A stretch of 27,792 nt of DNA from Pseudomonadota bacterium (GCA_021828605.1 JAJZEG010000109.1:1-27792); one strand, 5' to 3'. Positions 7,349 through 15,646 are shown, counted from the stretch's first letter. The notes: generated by a model not told the origin, from the sequence alone. Made by a program: numbers and translations.

Positions 7349-7972
7349 ATGAAACATAACGATTTCCCTGTCGATTTTAACCGCCTCAACGGGCTTGCCG
7401 ATGCTATTTTTGCGGTGGCGATGACGTTTCTGGCGTTTAGCGTGCATGTACCGCCGCATCTGACAGCAGCGACGCCGATGGTGCTCACTCAGCAATTTTT
7501 CAATGTCATTATCGGGTTTTTTGTCACCGGGCGATATTGGATCAATCATAATCGGCTGCATAAATTGATCATCCACGGCAACGAAACCTTGGTGATGCTC
7601 GATCTGTTGCTGCTGTTCGGCATTGTCATGATCCCGGTCAGTCTGCGCCTTTATGATGATCTGCCATTCGGTTTTGTTGGTATCACGTTATATTCGTCAA
7701 CATTCATTTTCGTTGGTCTGATGAACGCTGTCGTTTATGTCTATGCGCTACGCCATCCGCAATTTCTGCGCGATGAAAACACCAAGGACAAGGTGCATCT
7801 CGCCCTCAAGCTGCTCATTCTACCTATGGTGATTTATCTCAGCCCGATCATGATTGCTGTCTGGCAGCCGATCTATGCCCCCACGGCCTGGTGGCTGATG
7901 TTTGCTGTGCCCGCAATCAATCGGCGCCTGTTTCCGGCTTCCCGCTTTCTGTCACAGAAGGTGATGTCATGA
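7349..7972 (+). CDS. TMEM175-family (DUF1211) membrane protein, putative K+ channel
   Basis: A 207-residue protein with about six transmembrane segments. The first helix carries RLNGLADAIFAVAMTFLAF (about residues 11-29). This fits the TMEM175 signature, in which an Arg and an Asp-Gly/Ala pair precede a pore-lining hydrophobic helix. Bacterial TMEM175 proteins form potassium-selective tetrameric channels; each subunit has six helices, matching this length. The Phe-Ser-Asp core of the usual motif is Leu-Ala-Asp here, so conduction is not assured. GAGGTGA precedes the ATG by 7 bases. Its stop overlaps the next start (ATGA). Confidence 0.8.
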   Translation: MKHNDFPVDFNRLNGLADAIFAVAMTFLAFSVHVPPHLTAATPMVLTQQFFNVIIGFFVTGRYWINHNRLHKLIIHGNETLVMLDLLLLFGIVMIPVSLRLYDDLPFGFVGITLYSSTFIFVGLMNAVVYVYALRHPQFLRDENTKDKVHLALKLLILPMVIYLSPIMIAVWQPIYAPTAWWLMFAVPAINRRLFPASRFLSQKVMS

Positions 7973-8562
7973 CCCCACTCTGGCTCCAGCCCTCGCTACC
8001 GACCGCGATATTTTGGCTAGCCTATGCAATTTGTTTTTTACCCGAAATGATCGGATCATTTTTCCAAACCTCCAGTCAGCAGGATCGTTCTCATGATCGC
8101 CGATCCTATCCGATTCTGGTCATTGGCATCATCGTCAGTGTTGTTATTGGTTTCAATCTGGCGGTGCGGTTGCCCACCGCGATCATCATCGATCATCCGG
8201 CCACCATGCTCATCCTCGGCAGCGCCTTGATTGTGGCCGGTGCGCTGTTTCGCTGGTATGCGATCCGCGTTCTCGGACGGTTTTTTACCCGCGATGTCGC
8301 GATTCGTGTCGATCACCAGATCATTCGCGCCGGCCCCTATCGGGTGCTGCGTCATCCATCCTATGCGGGCGGGTTGCTCAGCATGTTTGGTGTGGCTGTC
8401 GCGCTCGATAACGGGCCCGCTTTCCTGGTGATCATGGCGGTTAATCTGCTGCTGTACGGCTACCGGATCAGCGTCGAGGAGGCGGCACTCACCGCGCAAT
8501 TCGGCACGGACTATCAGGATTATTGCCGCACCACCAAACGGATTATCCCTTTCATTTTCTGA
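7969..8562 (+). CDS. Isoprenylcysteine carboxyl methyltransferase-like (ICMT/PEMT) membrane protein
   Basis: This 197-residue membrane protein has about four to five helices. The C-terminal half contains the ICMT/phospholipid-methyltransferase signature: AGPYRVLRHPSYAGG (about 121-135), then RISVEEAAL and FGTDYQDYCRTTKRIIP. These residues bind S-adenosylmethionine in the family. Bacterial members methylate membrane-associated small molecules or lipids; the substrate here is unknown. It starts in an ATGA overlap with the TMEM175-like gene. Its stop overlaps the convergent ligase gene by 11 bases. Confidence 0.85.
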   Translation: MTPLWLQPSLPTAIFWLAYAICFLPEMIGSFFQTSSQQDRSHDRRSYPILVIGIIVSVVIGFNLAVRLPTAIIIDHPATMLILGSALIVAGALFRWYAIRVLGRFFTRDVAIRVDHQIIRAGPYRVLRHPSYAGGLLSMFGVAVALDNGPAFLVIMAVNLLLYGYRISVEEAALTAQFGTDYQDYCRTTKRIIPFIF

Positions 8563-9799
8563 CCGGTGCGCTTGCCGCCAGGGTCCAGCCAAGGGTCATG
8601 AACACCCAGCCCGCCGTTGACAGGGTGAACAGGCTGCTCGTCGAGGCGATCGGCCACAGAATAACCGCGCTTGCCACCACCAGCATGATCTGACGCGGGT
8701 CATTGTTCCCCGCTTGCAGGCCGCGCAGCATTCGTGTCAGCCAAAAGCCGACCATGACTAGAAAAATCAAAAAGCCGGGAATTCCCGCCGAGGTCGCGAT
8801 TTGCAGATAGTAATTATGCGGATGAATATTGCAGCCGCGCAACCCGCCATTATCGGCGTTGGCAATCCCCAAGGCGGGGAAGCCGTGAAAATAAAGCGGG
8901 TTCGAGCAAAAATCGCGAAATCCGTCAAAGCCAAAGCCAAGCCAGGGATGCGAGGCGATCATCACTGCGGCGCGGGTATAAAGCTGGCCGTAAGGGCTGC
9001 GCGGAAAATGCGACATTTGCGCGGTGAATTTCAGCACCAGCTTGGCGTAGGTCGGCGGGGAAATTTCAGGTAACGCGATCAAGGCGATAATGCCAATCAT
9101 CAACGCCAAGGCAAAGGGAATGCGTAAGCGTTTGACCATCAAGGCACTCAGACAAAGGCCGAATAACATCAACAGATTGGGCATGCGCTGGCCGATTAAA
9201 ATCATGGTCAGCACCAGAAAAACCAACAAAACGGCCCCCCCGATCCGGGCTCGCCAATGCGGCTTTTGGATCAGACTGACCACCAGCGGCATCAGGCCGG
9301 TGAAAAACACCAAGAGAAATTGCGGCCCGGCACGCGGCTTGAAAAACGGGCCGGTCAATGATCCATCGGGCCAGCGCGGATCGCCCAGAATATTATGGCC
9401 AAACAGATATTGTTGCCAAGATTCCAGCACCAGCCAGGCTGCGGCAATCGCCACACTGATCCCGAGCCAGGTGCGCGATTTTTCGTCGCTCAGCACCCAG
9501 GATTCCAAAGCGGCGGCGAAGATGAATAGCCGGATCAGCACCACAGCTTCGAGGCTGGAATGGGTTTTGCCGCTCAGGATCGAGCTGACCAAAATCAACA
9601 ACCATAACAAAAATGCCAGACGCACCCAGGGTTTTTCGGTCCAGCGCCAATCGCTTGTGATCGCGCTATGCAGCAAAAACAACAAAGCGGTGAGCGAGAG
9701 CAGGGCGTCGGCAATCGCGCGGCCATAGAAAAAAAACGCGGGCAGCAGCAGCACAAAAGCGAGTGCAGCGGTGCGGAGCTTGGGAGCGATAAGGTTCAT
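8552..9799 (-). CDS. O-antigen ligase-like (Wzy_C/WaaL) membrane protein
   Basis: A 415-residue polytopic protein with about 10-12 hydrophobic segments. The family's large periplasmic loop is followed by HPWLGFGFDGFRD and HPHNYYLQIATSAGIPG, the latter holding the catalytic-type histidine seen in WaaL and PglL ligases. It may ligate or polymerise a surface glycan onto a lipid; it cannot be assigned to O-antigen specifically. The ORF is open to 9880, but the ATG at 9799 begins after the cydC stop (19-base gap), so I chose it. It lies in the same direction as cydDC and may be read from the same transcript, though no functional link is known. Confidence 0.8.
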   Translation of the reverse strand: MNLIAPKLRTAALAFVLLLPAFFFYGRAIADALLSLTALLFLLHSAITSDWRWTEKPWVRLAFLLWLLILVSSILSGKTHSSLEAVVLIRLFIFAAALESWVLSDEKSRTWLGISVAIAAAWLVLESWQQYLFGHNILGDPRWPDGSLTGPFFKPRAGPQFLLVFFTGLMPLVVSLIQKPHWRARIGGAVLLVFLVLTMILIGQRMPNLLMLFGLCLSALMVKRLRIPFALALMIGIIALIALPEISPPTYAKLVLKFTAQMSHFPRSPYGQLYTRAAVMIASHPWLGFGFDGFRDFCSNPLYFHGFPALGIANADNGGLRGCNIHPHNYYLQIATSAGIPGFLIFLVMVGFWLTRMLRGLQAGNNDPRQIMLVVASAVILWPIASTSSLFTLSTAGWVFMTLGWTLAASAPVRK

Positions 9800-9818
9800 T
9801 CGATGGAGCGCCCGCTGA

Positions 9819-11474
9819 TCAGAAGGTTGCCGAGGTGAGCTGACCGGCTTGCAGGCGCCAGACCCGGTCGAGCTGTTCAACGCCGGTGAGGCGGTGGGTG
9901 ATCAGCAGCAGGCTGCGGCCTTGGCTGGTCGCGTTCAACGTGGTCATGAAGGCGCGCTCGGTGGCCGGATCAAGCCCGGCGCAGGGTTCGTCGAGAATTA
10001 AAATCGGCGCGGTGCTGAGCAAGGTGCGCGCCAAAGCGAGGCGTCGTCCTTCGCCGCCGGAAAATTGTGCGCCTTGCTCGCCAACCCAAGCATCAAGCTG
10101 ATCAGGCAGATTATGCACCATGTCGGCGAGCCGCGCCGCTTCGAGGGCGGTCCATAATTCGGCGTCGGTCGCATCGGGTCGGGTTAGGCGCAAATTATTG
10201 CGCACGGTATCGGCGAATAAATGGGTGGATTGCGCCAAATAGGCGATGCGGGTGCGCACATCGGTAGCCCGCAACTGCGATAAATCAACACCGCCTAACA
10301 ACACGCTCCCGCTTTGGGGTGCGGCGAGCTTCAAGGCGAGTGCGGCGAGGGTTGATTTACCAACGCCGGATGGGCCCAGCACCGCGATGCGCGCGCCTGC
10401 GGGGAGTTGCAGCGACAAATGATCGAACACTATCGGTCGATCAGGCGCCCAGCGAAATTGCACCTCATCAAACCGCAGCGCCGTGGCGCTCGGCAATGCG
10501 GTTGGGGTGATCGGGTCAGGCACGCGCGCTTGCGCTTGCGCCGCCTCAATCACGCGCTCCGCCGCAGCACTGGCGACACCGGCCAACACCCCAGCGCGCG
10601 GCATGCCCCCAATGGCCTCAAAGGCGGCGATCACCACGAACACCGCGATCAATGCCGCAATCGGTGCGCGCGGGCTGGCGATCACTAACACGACCAGCAA
10701 CGCGGCTTGCGCGGCCAGAAACGCCAGCGACTGCAGCACCGCACCGCGCGCCGCTAAATCGCGCTCGGCGCTGAACAGCCCGGCTTCCTTCGCTTGGATA
10801 TTCGCCAACATCCGGCCTTCGGCGCCAAACACCTTGATCTCGCGCAAGCCGGTCAGCGCATCGAGCACAGCAACCCGCAGGGCGGAAGCGGCCTGGGTTT
10901 GCGCGATAGAGGCGCCACGCGCCGCCCGCATCGCGCGCAGCGGGAGCATCAGCGCAATCACCATGAACAAGACCAGCACGCCAATCGCGGCCACAACACT
11001 ATCGCGGCCAACCAGCCATGCGATGATCGGGATCAGCATCAGCGCCGACAGGCCGGGCACCAGGATGCGCACATAAATCCCATCCAAACTATCGATATCG
11101 GTGATCAGTCGCGAGAGTAAATCGCCTGCCCGCCCGAGGCCAAGCCCGCCTGCACCGCTCCGCCCGATGCCGCGCAGGAACCATAGGCGCAGTGCCGCCA
11201 GCGCGCGGAATGTCGCATCATGCGTGGCCAGACGGTCTAAATAACGCAGCACCACCCGCGCGCCACCCAGGATCGACAGGCTGAGCGGCACCACCAAAAC
11301 ACTGCCGAGGATCGCCGCGCCGATAAACCGCGCCGATTGCGCCATCAGCGCGATGGCAACGCCGAGGGCGGCGAGCGCGATCACCGCGCCGATGATTAAA
11401 GCCGGAGCCTGCCGGCGCCAGAGGACCAGAATTTGCACCAAAGGACGGTATCGCGGCACGGGCTGGGGTTTCAT
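9819..11474 (-). CDS. cydC: CydC-type ABC exporter subunit (cytochrome bd assembly)
   Basis: A 551-residue ABC half-transporter. The membrane domain spans about residues 20-315 with some six helices, and the nucleotide-binding domain about 330-551. Walker A is GPSGVGKST (367-375), the signature FSGGEGRRLALA starts at 471, and Walker B ILILDEP is near 491-497. CydDC is a heterodimeric inner-membrane transporter needed for cytochrome bd oxidase assembly; thiol (cysteine/glutathione) and haem transport have both been proposed. The start ATG overlaps the cydD stop by 4 bases. No cydAB oxidase genes are in this window. Confidence 0.85.
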   Translation of the reverse strand: MKPQPVPRYRPLVQILVLWRRQAPALIIGAVIALAALGVAIALMAQSARFIGAAILGSVLVVPLSLSILGGARVVLRYLDRLATHDATFRALAALRLWFLRGIGRSGAGGLGLGRAGDLLSRLITDIDSLDGIYVRILVPGLSALMLIPIIAWLVGRDSVVAAIGVLVLFMVIALMLPLRAMRAARGASIAQTQAASALRVAVLDALTGLREIKVFGAEGRMLANIQAKEAGLFSAERDLAARGAVLQSLAFLAAQAALLVVLVIASPRAPIAALIAVFVVIAAFEAIGGMPRAGVLAGVASAAAERVIEAAQAQARVPDPITPTALPSATALRFDEVQFRWAPDRPIVFDHLSLQLPAGARIAVLGPSGVGKSTLAALALKLAAPQSGSVLLGGVDLSQLRATDVRTRIAYLAQSTHLFADTVRNNLRLTRPDATDAELWTALEAARLADMVHNLPDQLDAWVGEQGAQFSGGEGRRLALARTLLSTAPILILDEPCAGLDPATERAFMTTLNATSQGRSLLLITHRLTGVEQLDRVWRLQAGQLTSATF

Positions 11475-13174
11475 AATACGCTATCGAGCCGAGGTTCGGT
11501 GCGCGCCCCCAAATCGAGCTTTCGCCCGGTGAACGCATGGGCAAAGGCAGCATGGGTCGCAAGGATCACGGTGCGGCCCAGCGTGAGGCGGCGCAGCGCG
11601 TCCAGCACATCGCGCTCGGTCGCGGGATCGAGCTGGGCCGTCGGCTCGTCAAGTAACAAAAGTTGGGCGTCTTTGAGGAAGGCGCGGGCAATCGCGATGC
11701 GTTGGGCCTGGCCGCCGGAAACGCCAAAGCCGCCATCGCCGATCACGGTGTCGAGCCGGTCGGGCAAACTATCGGTATAGCTGGTCACATGGGCGCGTTC
11801 GGCAGCGCGTTGCACCGCCTCATCGCTCGCCTCGGGCTGACCCAGGCGAATATTCTCGGCTATTGAGCCCGCGAACAAAAACGGCTTCTGACTAATGAGC
11901 GCCGTCATTCTTGCCAAGGCGGCGGGCACGATCGACTCGATGGGCGCACCGTTAAGGGTAATCCGGCCTGACTGCGCGCGCGCATTGCCCAGCAGCAATT
12001 CGATAATCGTGGATTTCCCCGAACCAGAGGGGCCGACCAGCATCATGGTTTCGCCCGCAGGCAGCTTGAAGTTCAGATGTTGGAACACCGGGCCGCGCGC
12101 ATCATTCCAGGTAAATCCAACATCCTCGAACGCGATGGCGACACCTTGCGCCGCCACGGTTCGGATCGGTGGCGCCGCGCCCAGGGGTGGGCCTGGCGGT
12201 TGTGGTTCGGGCAAGCGCGCGAGGTCCTCGGCGGCGGCCTGGGCGGCCATGCGGTCTTGATAAACCGCACTGAAACTGCGGAACGGCGCAAAAAATTCAG
12301 GCACCAGCAGCAAGGCGAACAAGGCGGTCGGGGCCAGCGTCAAATGACCCGCCCGCAGCAAGGGTGCAAAGCGGAGGGCAATGCCAATCAGCGCTGCCGC
12401 CGCCGCCAAATCGAGCGCGGTTGATGACAGAAACGCGACGCGCAACACCCGCATGGTGCGGTGGCGCAATTCATCGGCGGCATCACCCAGCGCGACCGCC
12501 TCCGCTTCGGCCCGACCCGCCAAAATAATGGTGCCAATGCCGCGCACCCGATCAATGAAGCGGGTTTGCAACCGGGTCAGCGCGGTGAATTGGCGACGCG
12601 AGGCGCCCGCAGCGCCGATGCCCGCGAGCCCCATCGCGATCGGCACCAACAGGCCGGTCACCGCAAAAATCAACGCCGTGCGCCAATCCACCAGGAGCGC
12701 CGCGATAAGGACCAATATCGGGCTGATCAGAATGAGCGTGGCAGCGGAAATCCAGCGCCCGAACAACCCATCCAACACCTCAATCCGATCAACCACCACA
12801 CTGGTCAATTCCGCCGAATGCCAGTGCCGTAAACGTCCCGCGCCGAGGCCAAACAGGCGGCTGATCACATCACCGCGCAATCGGCGGCGCGCGACGATTC
12901 CCAGCGATTTGGCGAGCCGCTCCTGGATCAGGATCAAACCGGCGCGCGCGAGTGCGGCAAGAATAAACCCGACGATGGCCGGGATGATCAAAGCCGATCC
13001 CGGTATAATCAGGGCCGCGAGAATTAATGAGGCACAATAGATTTGCCCAATCGCGCACGCGGTTTGCGCCAGCCCCACCGCAATCGCCGCAACGGCGCGG
13101 CGCCGCCCGGCGGCGATTTCGTGCCGGAGCCAGGATTTGGCCGCGTTGGTTTCTGCGTTGTCACTCTGAGCCAT
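11471..13174 (-). CDS. cydD: CydD-type ABC exporter subunit (cytochrome bd assembly)
   Basis: A 567-residue ABC half-transporter and the partner of the following cydC. Membrane helices lie within about residues 25-310. The ATPase domain has Walker A GPSGSGKST (381-389), signature VSGGQAQRIAIA from 485 and Walker B LLLLDEP at 505-511. The ORF is open upstream to 13282, but the ATG at 13174 has GGAGAGA a few bases ahead, and the extra N-terminal residues look non-coding. The upstream leader is unusual: it carries a G-quadruplex-type tract on the coding strand at 13205-13232, about 30 bases before the start codon. Confidence 0.87.
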   Translation of the reverse strand: MAQSDNAETNAAKSWLRHEIAAGRRRAVAAIAVGLAQTACAIGQIYCASLILAALIIPGSALIIPAIVGFILAALARAGLILIQERLAKSLGIVARRRLRGDVISRLFGLGAGRLRHWHSAELTSVVVDRIEVLDGLFGRWISAATLILISPILVLIAALLVDWRTALIFAVTGLLVPIAMGLAGIGAAGASRRQFTALTRLQTRFIDRVRGIGTIILAGRAEAEAVALGDAADELRHRTMRVLRVAFLSSTALDLAAAAALIGIALRFAPLLRAGHLTLAPTALFALLLVPEFFAPFRSFSAVYQDRMAAQAAAEDLARLPEPQPPGPPLGAAPPIRTVAAQGVAIAFEDVGFTWNDARGPVFQHLNFKLPAGETMMLVGPSGSGKSTIIELLLGNARAQSGRITLNGAPIESIVPAALARMTALISQKPFLFAGSIAENIRLGQPEASDEAVQRAAERAHVTSYTDSLPDRLDTVIGDGGFGVSGGQAQRIAIARAFLKDAQLLLLDEPTAQLDPATERDVLDALRRLTLGRTVILATHAAFAHAFTGRKLDLGARTEPRLDSVL

Positions 13175-13204
13175 GGTCTCTCCATATAAACTTCCTCGGC
13201 AAAA

Positions 13205-13232
13205 CCCAAGCCCTCTCCCCCTCTCTCCCCCC
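13205..13232 (-). promoter_or_regulatory. G-quadruplex motif in the cydD leader
   Basis: On the minus strand the run order is G6, AGAGA, G5, AGA, G3, CTT, G3. Four G-runs of at least three with loops of 5, 3 and 3 bases satisfy the standard intramolecular quadruplex rule. It is on the sense strand about 30 bases upstream of the cydD ATG, so it would also be present in the mRNA if transcription starts farther out. Formation and function are inferred. Confidence 0.55.
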
Positions 13233-13339
13233 TGGGACGCTGTGACGCAAAGTCCCGGATACAACCAGAAGCCGCAGAACATATCAGGGCCAATAAGTGC
13301 GAATTCGAAACGATTTTGAACAAAGCGTGATTCTGCCCC

Positions 13340-13384
13340 GGGGCTGTGGCGGGGCTGTGGCGGGGCTGTGGTGGGGGCTGTGGC
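13340..13384 (+). repeat. Four tandem copies of an 11-bp G-rich repeat
   Basis: The unit GGGGCTGTGGC occurs at 13340-13350, 13351-13361 and 13362-13372 (last base T), then once more with an extra G at 13373-13384, followed by AGGG. Four G4/G5 runs separated by three 7-base loops also meet the quadruplex rule on the plus strand, the panC sense strand. The array ends about 90 bases before the panC start. Confidence 0.85.
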
Positions 13385-13476
13385 AGGGATACTGACCGGT
13401 AATCGGCGACGGGACGCTGGACGCGGGTGCCATCGTGCCGCATGAGGCGGCGTCGGACTGGAAACGGGATACCATC

Positions 13477-14319
13477 ATGATTATCGCCCGCACGATTGAG
13501 AGCTTAAATACGGCTTGTGCCACACTGGGGCCGTTGGCGCTGGTGCCAACAATGGGCGCGCTGCATGCGGGCCATTTGTCGTTGGTGGCGGCGGCGCGCG
13601 AGTCAGGACGGCCGGTTGCGGTGTCGATTTTCGTCAATCCATTGCAATTCGGGCCGAATGAGGATTTTGCCCGCTACCCGCGCGACGAGGCGGCGGATTT
13701 GGCGCTGCTGCGCGACGCCGGGTGTGCGCTGGCTTGGCTACCCGATTTGGCGGCGATGTATCCGCCGGGCGATGCCACCGTGATCGAGGTGGCCGGACCC
13801 GCGCAACGCTGGGAAGGCGCCGCGCGACCCGGGCATTTTCGCGGGGTCGCGACGGTGGTGGCAAAATTATTTGGCCAAACCCGACCCGAGCGGGCGTATT
13901 TTGGCGAGAAGGATTGGCAGCAAGTGCAAGTCGTCAGTCGGATGGTGCGTGATTTGGCGCTACCGGTGATGATTATCACCGTGCCGACGATGCGTGATGC
14001 GGATGGCTTGGCTTTGTCATCGCGCAACCGGTATCTGGCCGCCGAGGCGCGCAGCCGGGCCGCGATGCTTCCCGCCACGATGCGCGACCTACAGGCCGAA
14101 ATCCAAGCGGGCAACCTCGATGACACCGCGACGGCAGAAGCAGTTGAGCAGGCGCAAGCGCGGCTGCGCGATCATGGATTTAGCGTTGATTATTTGGCGT
14201 TGGTCGATGCGCACTCCTTGGAACCCGTCGCGCGCGCAACGCCCGCCAGCCGATTGCTGGTGGCGGCCCGGCTCGCCTCGGTGCGGTTGCTCGATACCCT
14301 GCCGATCCGAGTAGAATAA
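13477..14319 (+). CDS. panC: Pantothenate synthetase
   Basis: PanC joins D-pantoate and beta-alanine using ATP to make pantothenate, the precursor of coenzyme A. The 280-residue length is typical. The nucleotidyltransferase HxGH motif is seen in PTMGALHAGH (24-33), followed by VSIFVNPLQFGPNEDF and YPRD. The later FGEKDWQQ and SSRNRYL are the conserved pantoate/ATP-binding segments. The ORF opens at a GTG at 13435, but the ATG at 13477 gives the family length and begins with the expected IIARTIESL. No panB or panD is nearby. Cytoplasmic. Confidence 0.96.
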   Translation: MIIARTIESLNTACATLGPLALVPTMGALHAGHLSLVAAARESGRPVAVSIFVNPLQFGPNEDFARYPRDEAADLALLRDAGCALAWLPDLAAMYPPGDATVIEVAGPAQRWEGAARPGHFRGVATVVAKLFGQTRPERAYFGEKDWQQVQVVSRMVRDLALPVMIITVPTMRDADGLALSSRNRYLAAEARSRAAMLPATMRDLQAEIQAGNLDDTATAEAVEQAQARLRDHGFSVDYLALVDAHSLEPVARATPASRLLVAARLASVRLLDTLPIRVE

Positions 14320-14401
14320 TCGGCGCGCTTCATCAAAAATTCATTTTTCACGGCGATACTCTGCTCATCGAAACAGAAATGAGGTCGCAAAATGCGGCAA
14401 A

Positions 14402-15646
14402 ATGAATGAGCCGATGATTGAGAATGGCTGTGCCCGAATGATGAACGACGTAACCCCTGATCGAGCCGCCCGTGCTGATGCCGCCCTTAAAGCGCAGGAT
14501 CCCCGGCTGCTGATCCATGATGCTGATGCGCATGACGCTGCTGCGGTGGATGAAGGCGATCCGCGTGATCCAGGCAATACAATGCGGCAGCTGGCCGCCC
14601 TACGGCGACTGGAAGCGACGGACCGCCGACGGCTGGCGGTGCGCCTGGACAACGCCATTCAAGAACATGGCTTTGCCCTGCGCTATGCACCGCGATTGGC
14701 GATGCTCGCCGATGATCCTGATTACCACACGGCATTCGATGAAGCAGATCAAGCGCGTTCGCACCATAGTGCGTTGCAGGGGGGTGCGTTGCAGGGGGGT
14801 GCGTTGCAGGGCGGAGCGGAGCGGGGGGGGTCGGAGCGGGGTCGCGGGGGCGCTGGTCGGTTGCACAGCACCCAAGGCCGGACCGATCGATTTGGTCATC
14901 CGCGTTTTGCGGCACCGTCAAAAATGCAGCGTCCCGGATCGGATCGGTTCCCCGCTGGAGCGGCGGAAATCCGTGCCCGGATGTCCGGGGCTGAGCTGAT
15001 TATCGGGGTGCCGCATCGGCGCCGCGGGGTGGTTCCGGTCGAGACCTATTTACGCTCGGTCAAACGCGCCCCGGTTATTGCCTCGGTGTTGGCCGAGGGG
15101 CTGGCTGCGGCGCTTGACGAGACAGCGCGCTGGCCAGCGGAGTGGAGTTTGAGCGTGGTGGTGCCGCCGCGTCTTGCCGATTTACTGGCCTTGCGCAAAG
15201 CCCTCGCGGGCTTGGTGCATGATCAGACGCGGCGCGTCGCGCTCGCACTCGATGAGGCGATGTTGATCAATGGCGGGTTGGACGCGCTTGATGCGCTCGA
15301 TGCGTTGCGCAGCGACGGATTTGGTCTGATCCTTGATCGGTTTGGCGAGCGTTTTGGCAGTTTGGCGCTGATGCGCAGCCTGCCCTTGACCGGGGTCAAG
15401 CTGGACCGAACATTGCTGCATGGTGAACCGGGTCAGCGCCAGTCCAGTATGGTTTTGGCTGAAGCCTGCGTCGCCATCGGCCATGATCTGGGTTTGACCA
15501 TCATTGCCGGTGGGGTTGAGTCAGAGTCTGATTTTTCGCTGGTTCGACGATTGGGCACTGATGCTGTGCAAGGTAATTGGGTCGGTGCCGCGCTCGATGC
15601 CGCCGCAATGAGCAAATCAGTTCGTGGTGCGGCGCAAGCCTCTTGA
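14402..15646 (+). CDS. Degenerate (probably inactive) EAL-domain protein with repeat insert
   Basis: A 414-residue protein (or about 402 from the ATG at 14438). Remnants of the c-di-GMP phosphodiesterase EAL fold appear in order: FALRYAPRLAM (91-101), GAELIIGVPH (196-205), LALDEAMLINGGLDALDALD (281-300), LDRFGERFGSL (311-321), GVKLDRTLL (331-339) and AGGVES plus AVQGNWVG at the end. Several metal-binding residues are lost: the second Asp of DDFG is Arg313, the Glu of AEGVE is Gly370, and the conserved Asn is replaced near 253. Activity is therefore unlikely, and c-di-GMP binding is possible. Residues of about 102-190 replace what is normally a short loop, with Gly-rich repeats coded by a tandem DNA repeat and a G8 tract. 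Confidence 0.75.
   Translation: MNEPMIENGCARMMNDVTPDRAARADAALKAQDPRLLIHDADAHDAAAVDEGDPRDPGNTMRQLAALRRLEATDRRRLAVRLDNAIQEHGFALRYAPRLAMLADDPDYHTAFDEADQARSHHSALQGGALQGGALQGGAERGGSERGRGGAGRLHSTQGRTDRFGHPRFAAPSKMQRPGSDRFPAGAAEIRARMSGAELIIGVPHRRRGVVPVETYLRSVKRAPVIASVLAEGLAAALDETARWPAEWSLSVVVPPRLADLLALRKALAGLVHDQTRRVALALDEAMLINGGLDALDALDALRSDGFGLILDRFGERFGSLALMRSLPLTGVKLDRTLLHGEPGQRQSSMVLAEACVAIGHDLGLTIIAGGVESESDFSLVRRLGTDAVQGNWVGAALDAAAMSKSVRGAAQAS
14771..14815 (+). repeat. Three tandem 15-bp repeats inside the EAL-like gene
   Basis: GCGTTGCAGGGGGGT at 14771-14785 is repeated exactly at 14786-14800 and with changes at its end at 14801-14815. In frame it codes for repeated Ala-Leu-Gln-Gly-Gly units. 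It is followed by further G-rich sequence, including eight consecutive G at 14823-14830. Because the unit is 15 bp, gain or loss of copies keeps the frame; slippage in the G8 tract would not. Confidence 0.9.

Larger units (their letters stand above)
13175..13476. promoter_or_regulatory. Divergent cydD/panC intergenic region
   Basis: This 302-bp stretch has no convincing gene. It contains a pyrimidine tract on the plus strand (purine/G-rich on the cydD sense strand) at 13204-13233, a short inverted repeat GGGAC (13234-13238)/GTCCC (13252-13256), and four copies of an 11-bp G-rich repeat at 13340-13384. Promoters for both flanking genes must lie here or nearby, but I see no clear -35/-10 pair. 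Confidence 0.6.

Noticed and set aside
13340..13384. Tandem repeats considered as a CRISPR array
   Set aside because: Units are only 11 bp and directly adjacent with no spacers, and no cas genes are present.
14771..14815. 15-bp repeats considered as a CRISPR-like or iteron origin array
   Set aside because: They are contiguous, in frame within a coding sequence, and there is no replication gene nearby.
14517..14999. Alternative-frame ORF across the EAL repeat region
   Set aside because: It carries no EAL landmark and breaks the continuity seen in the main frame before and after the repeat.
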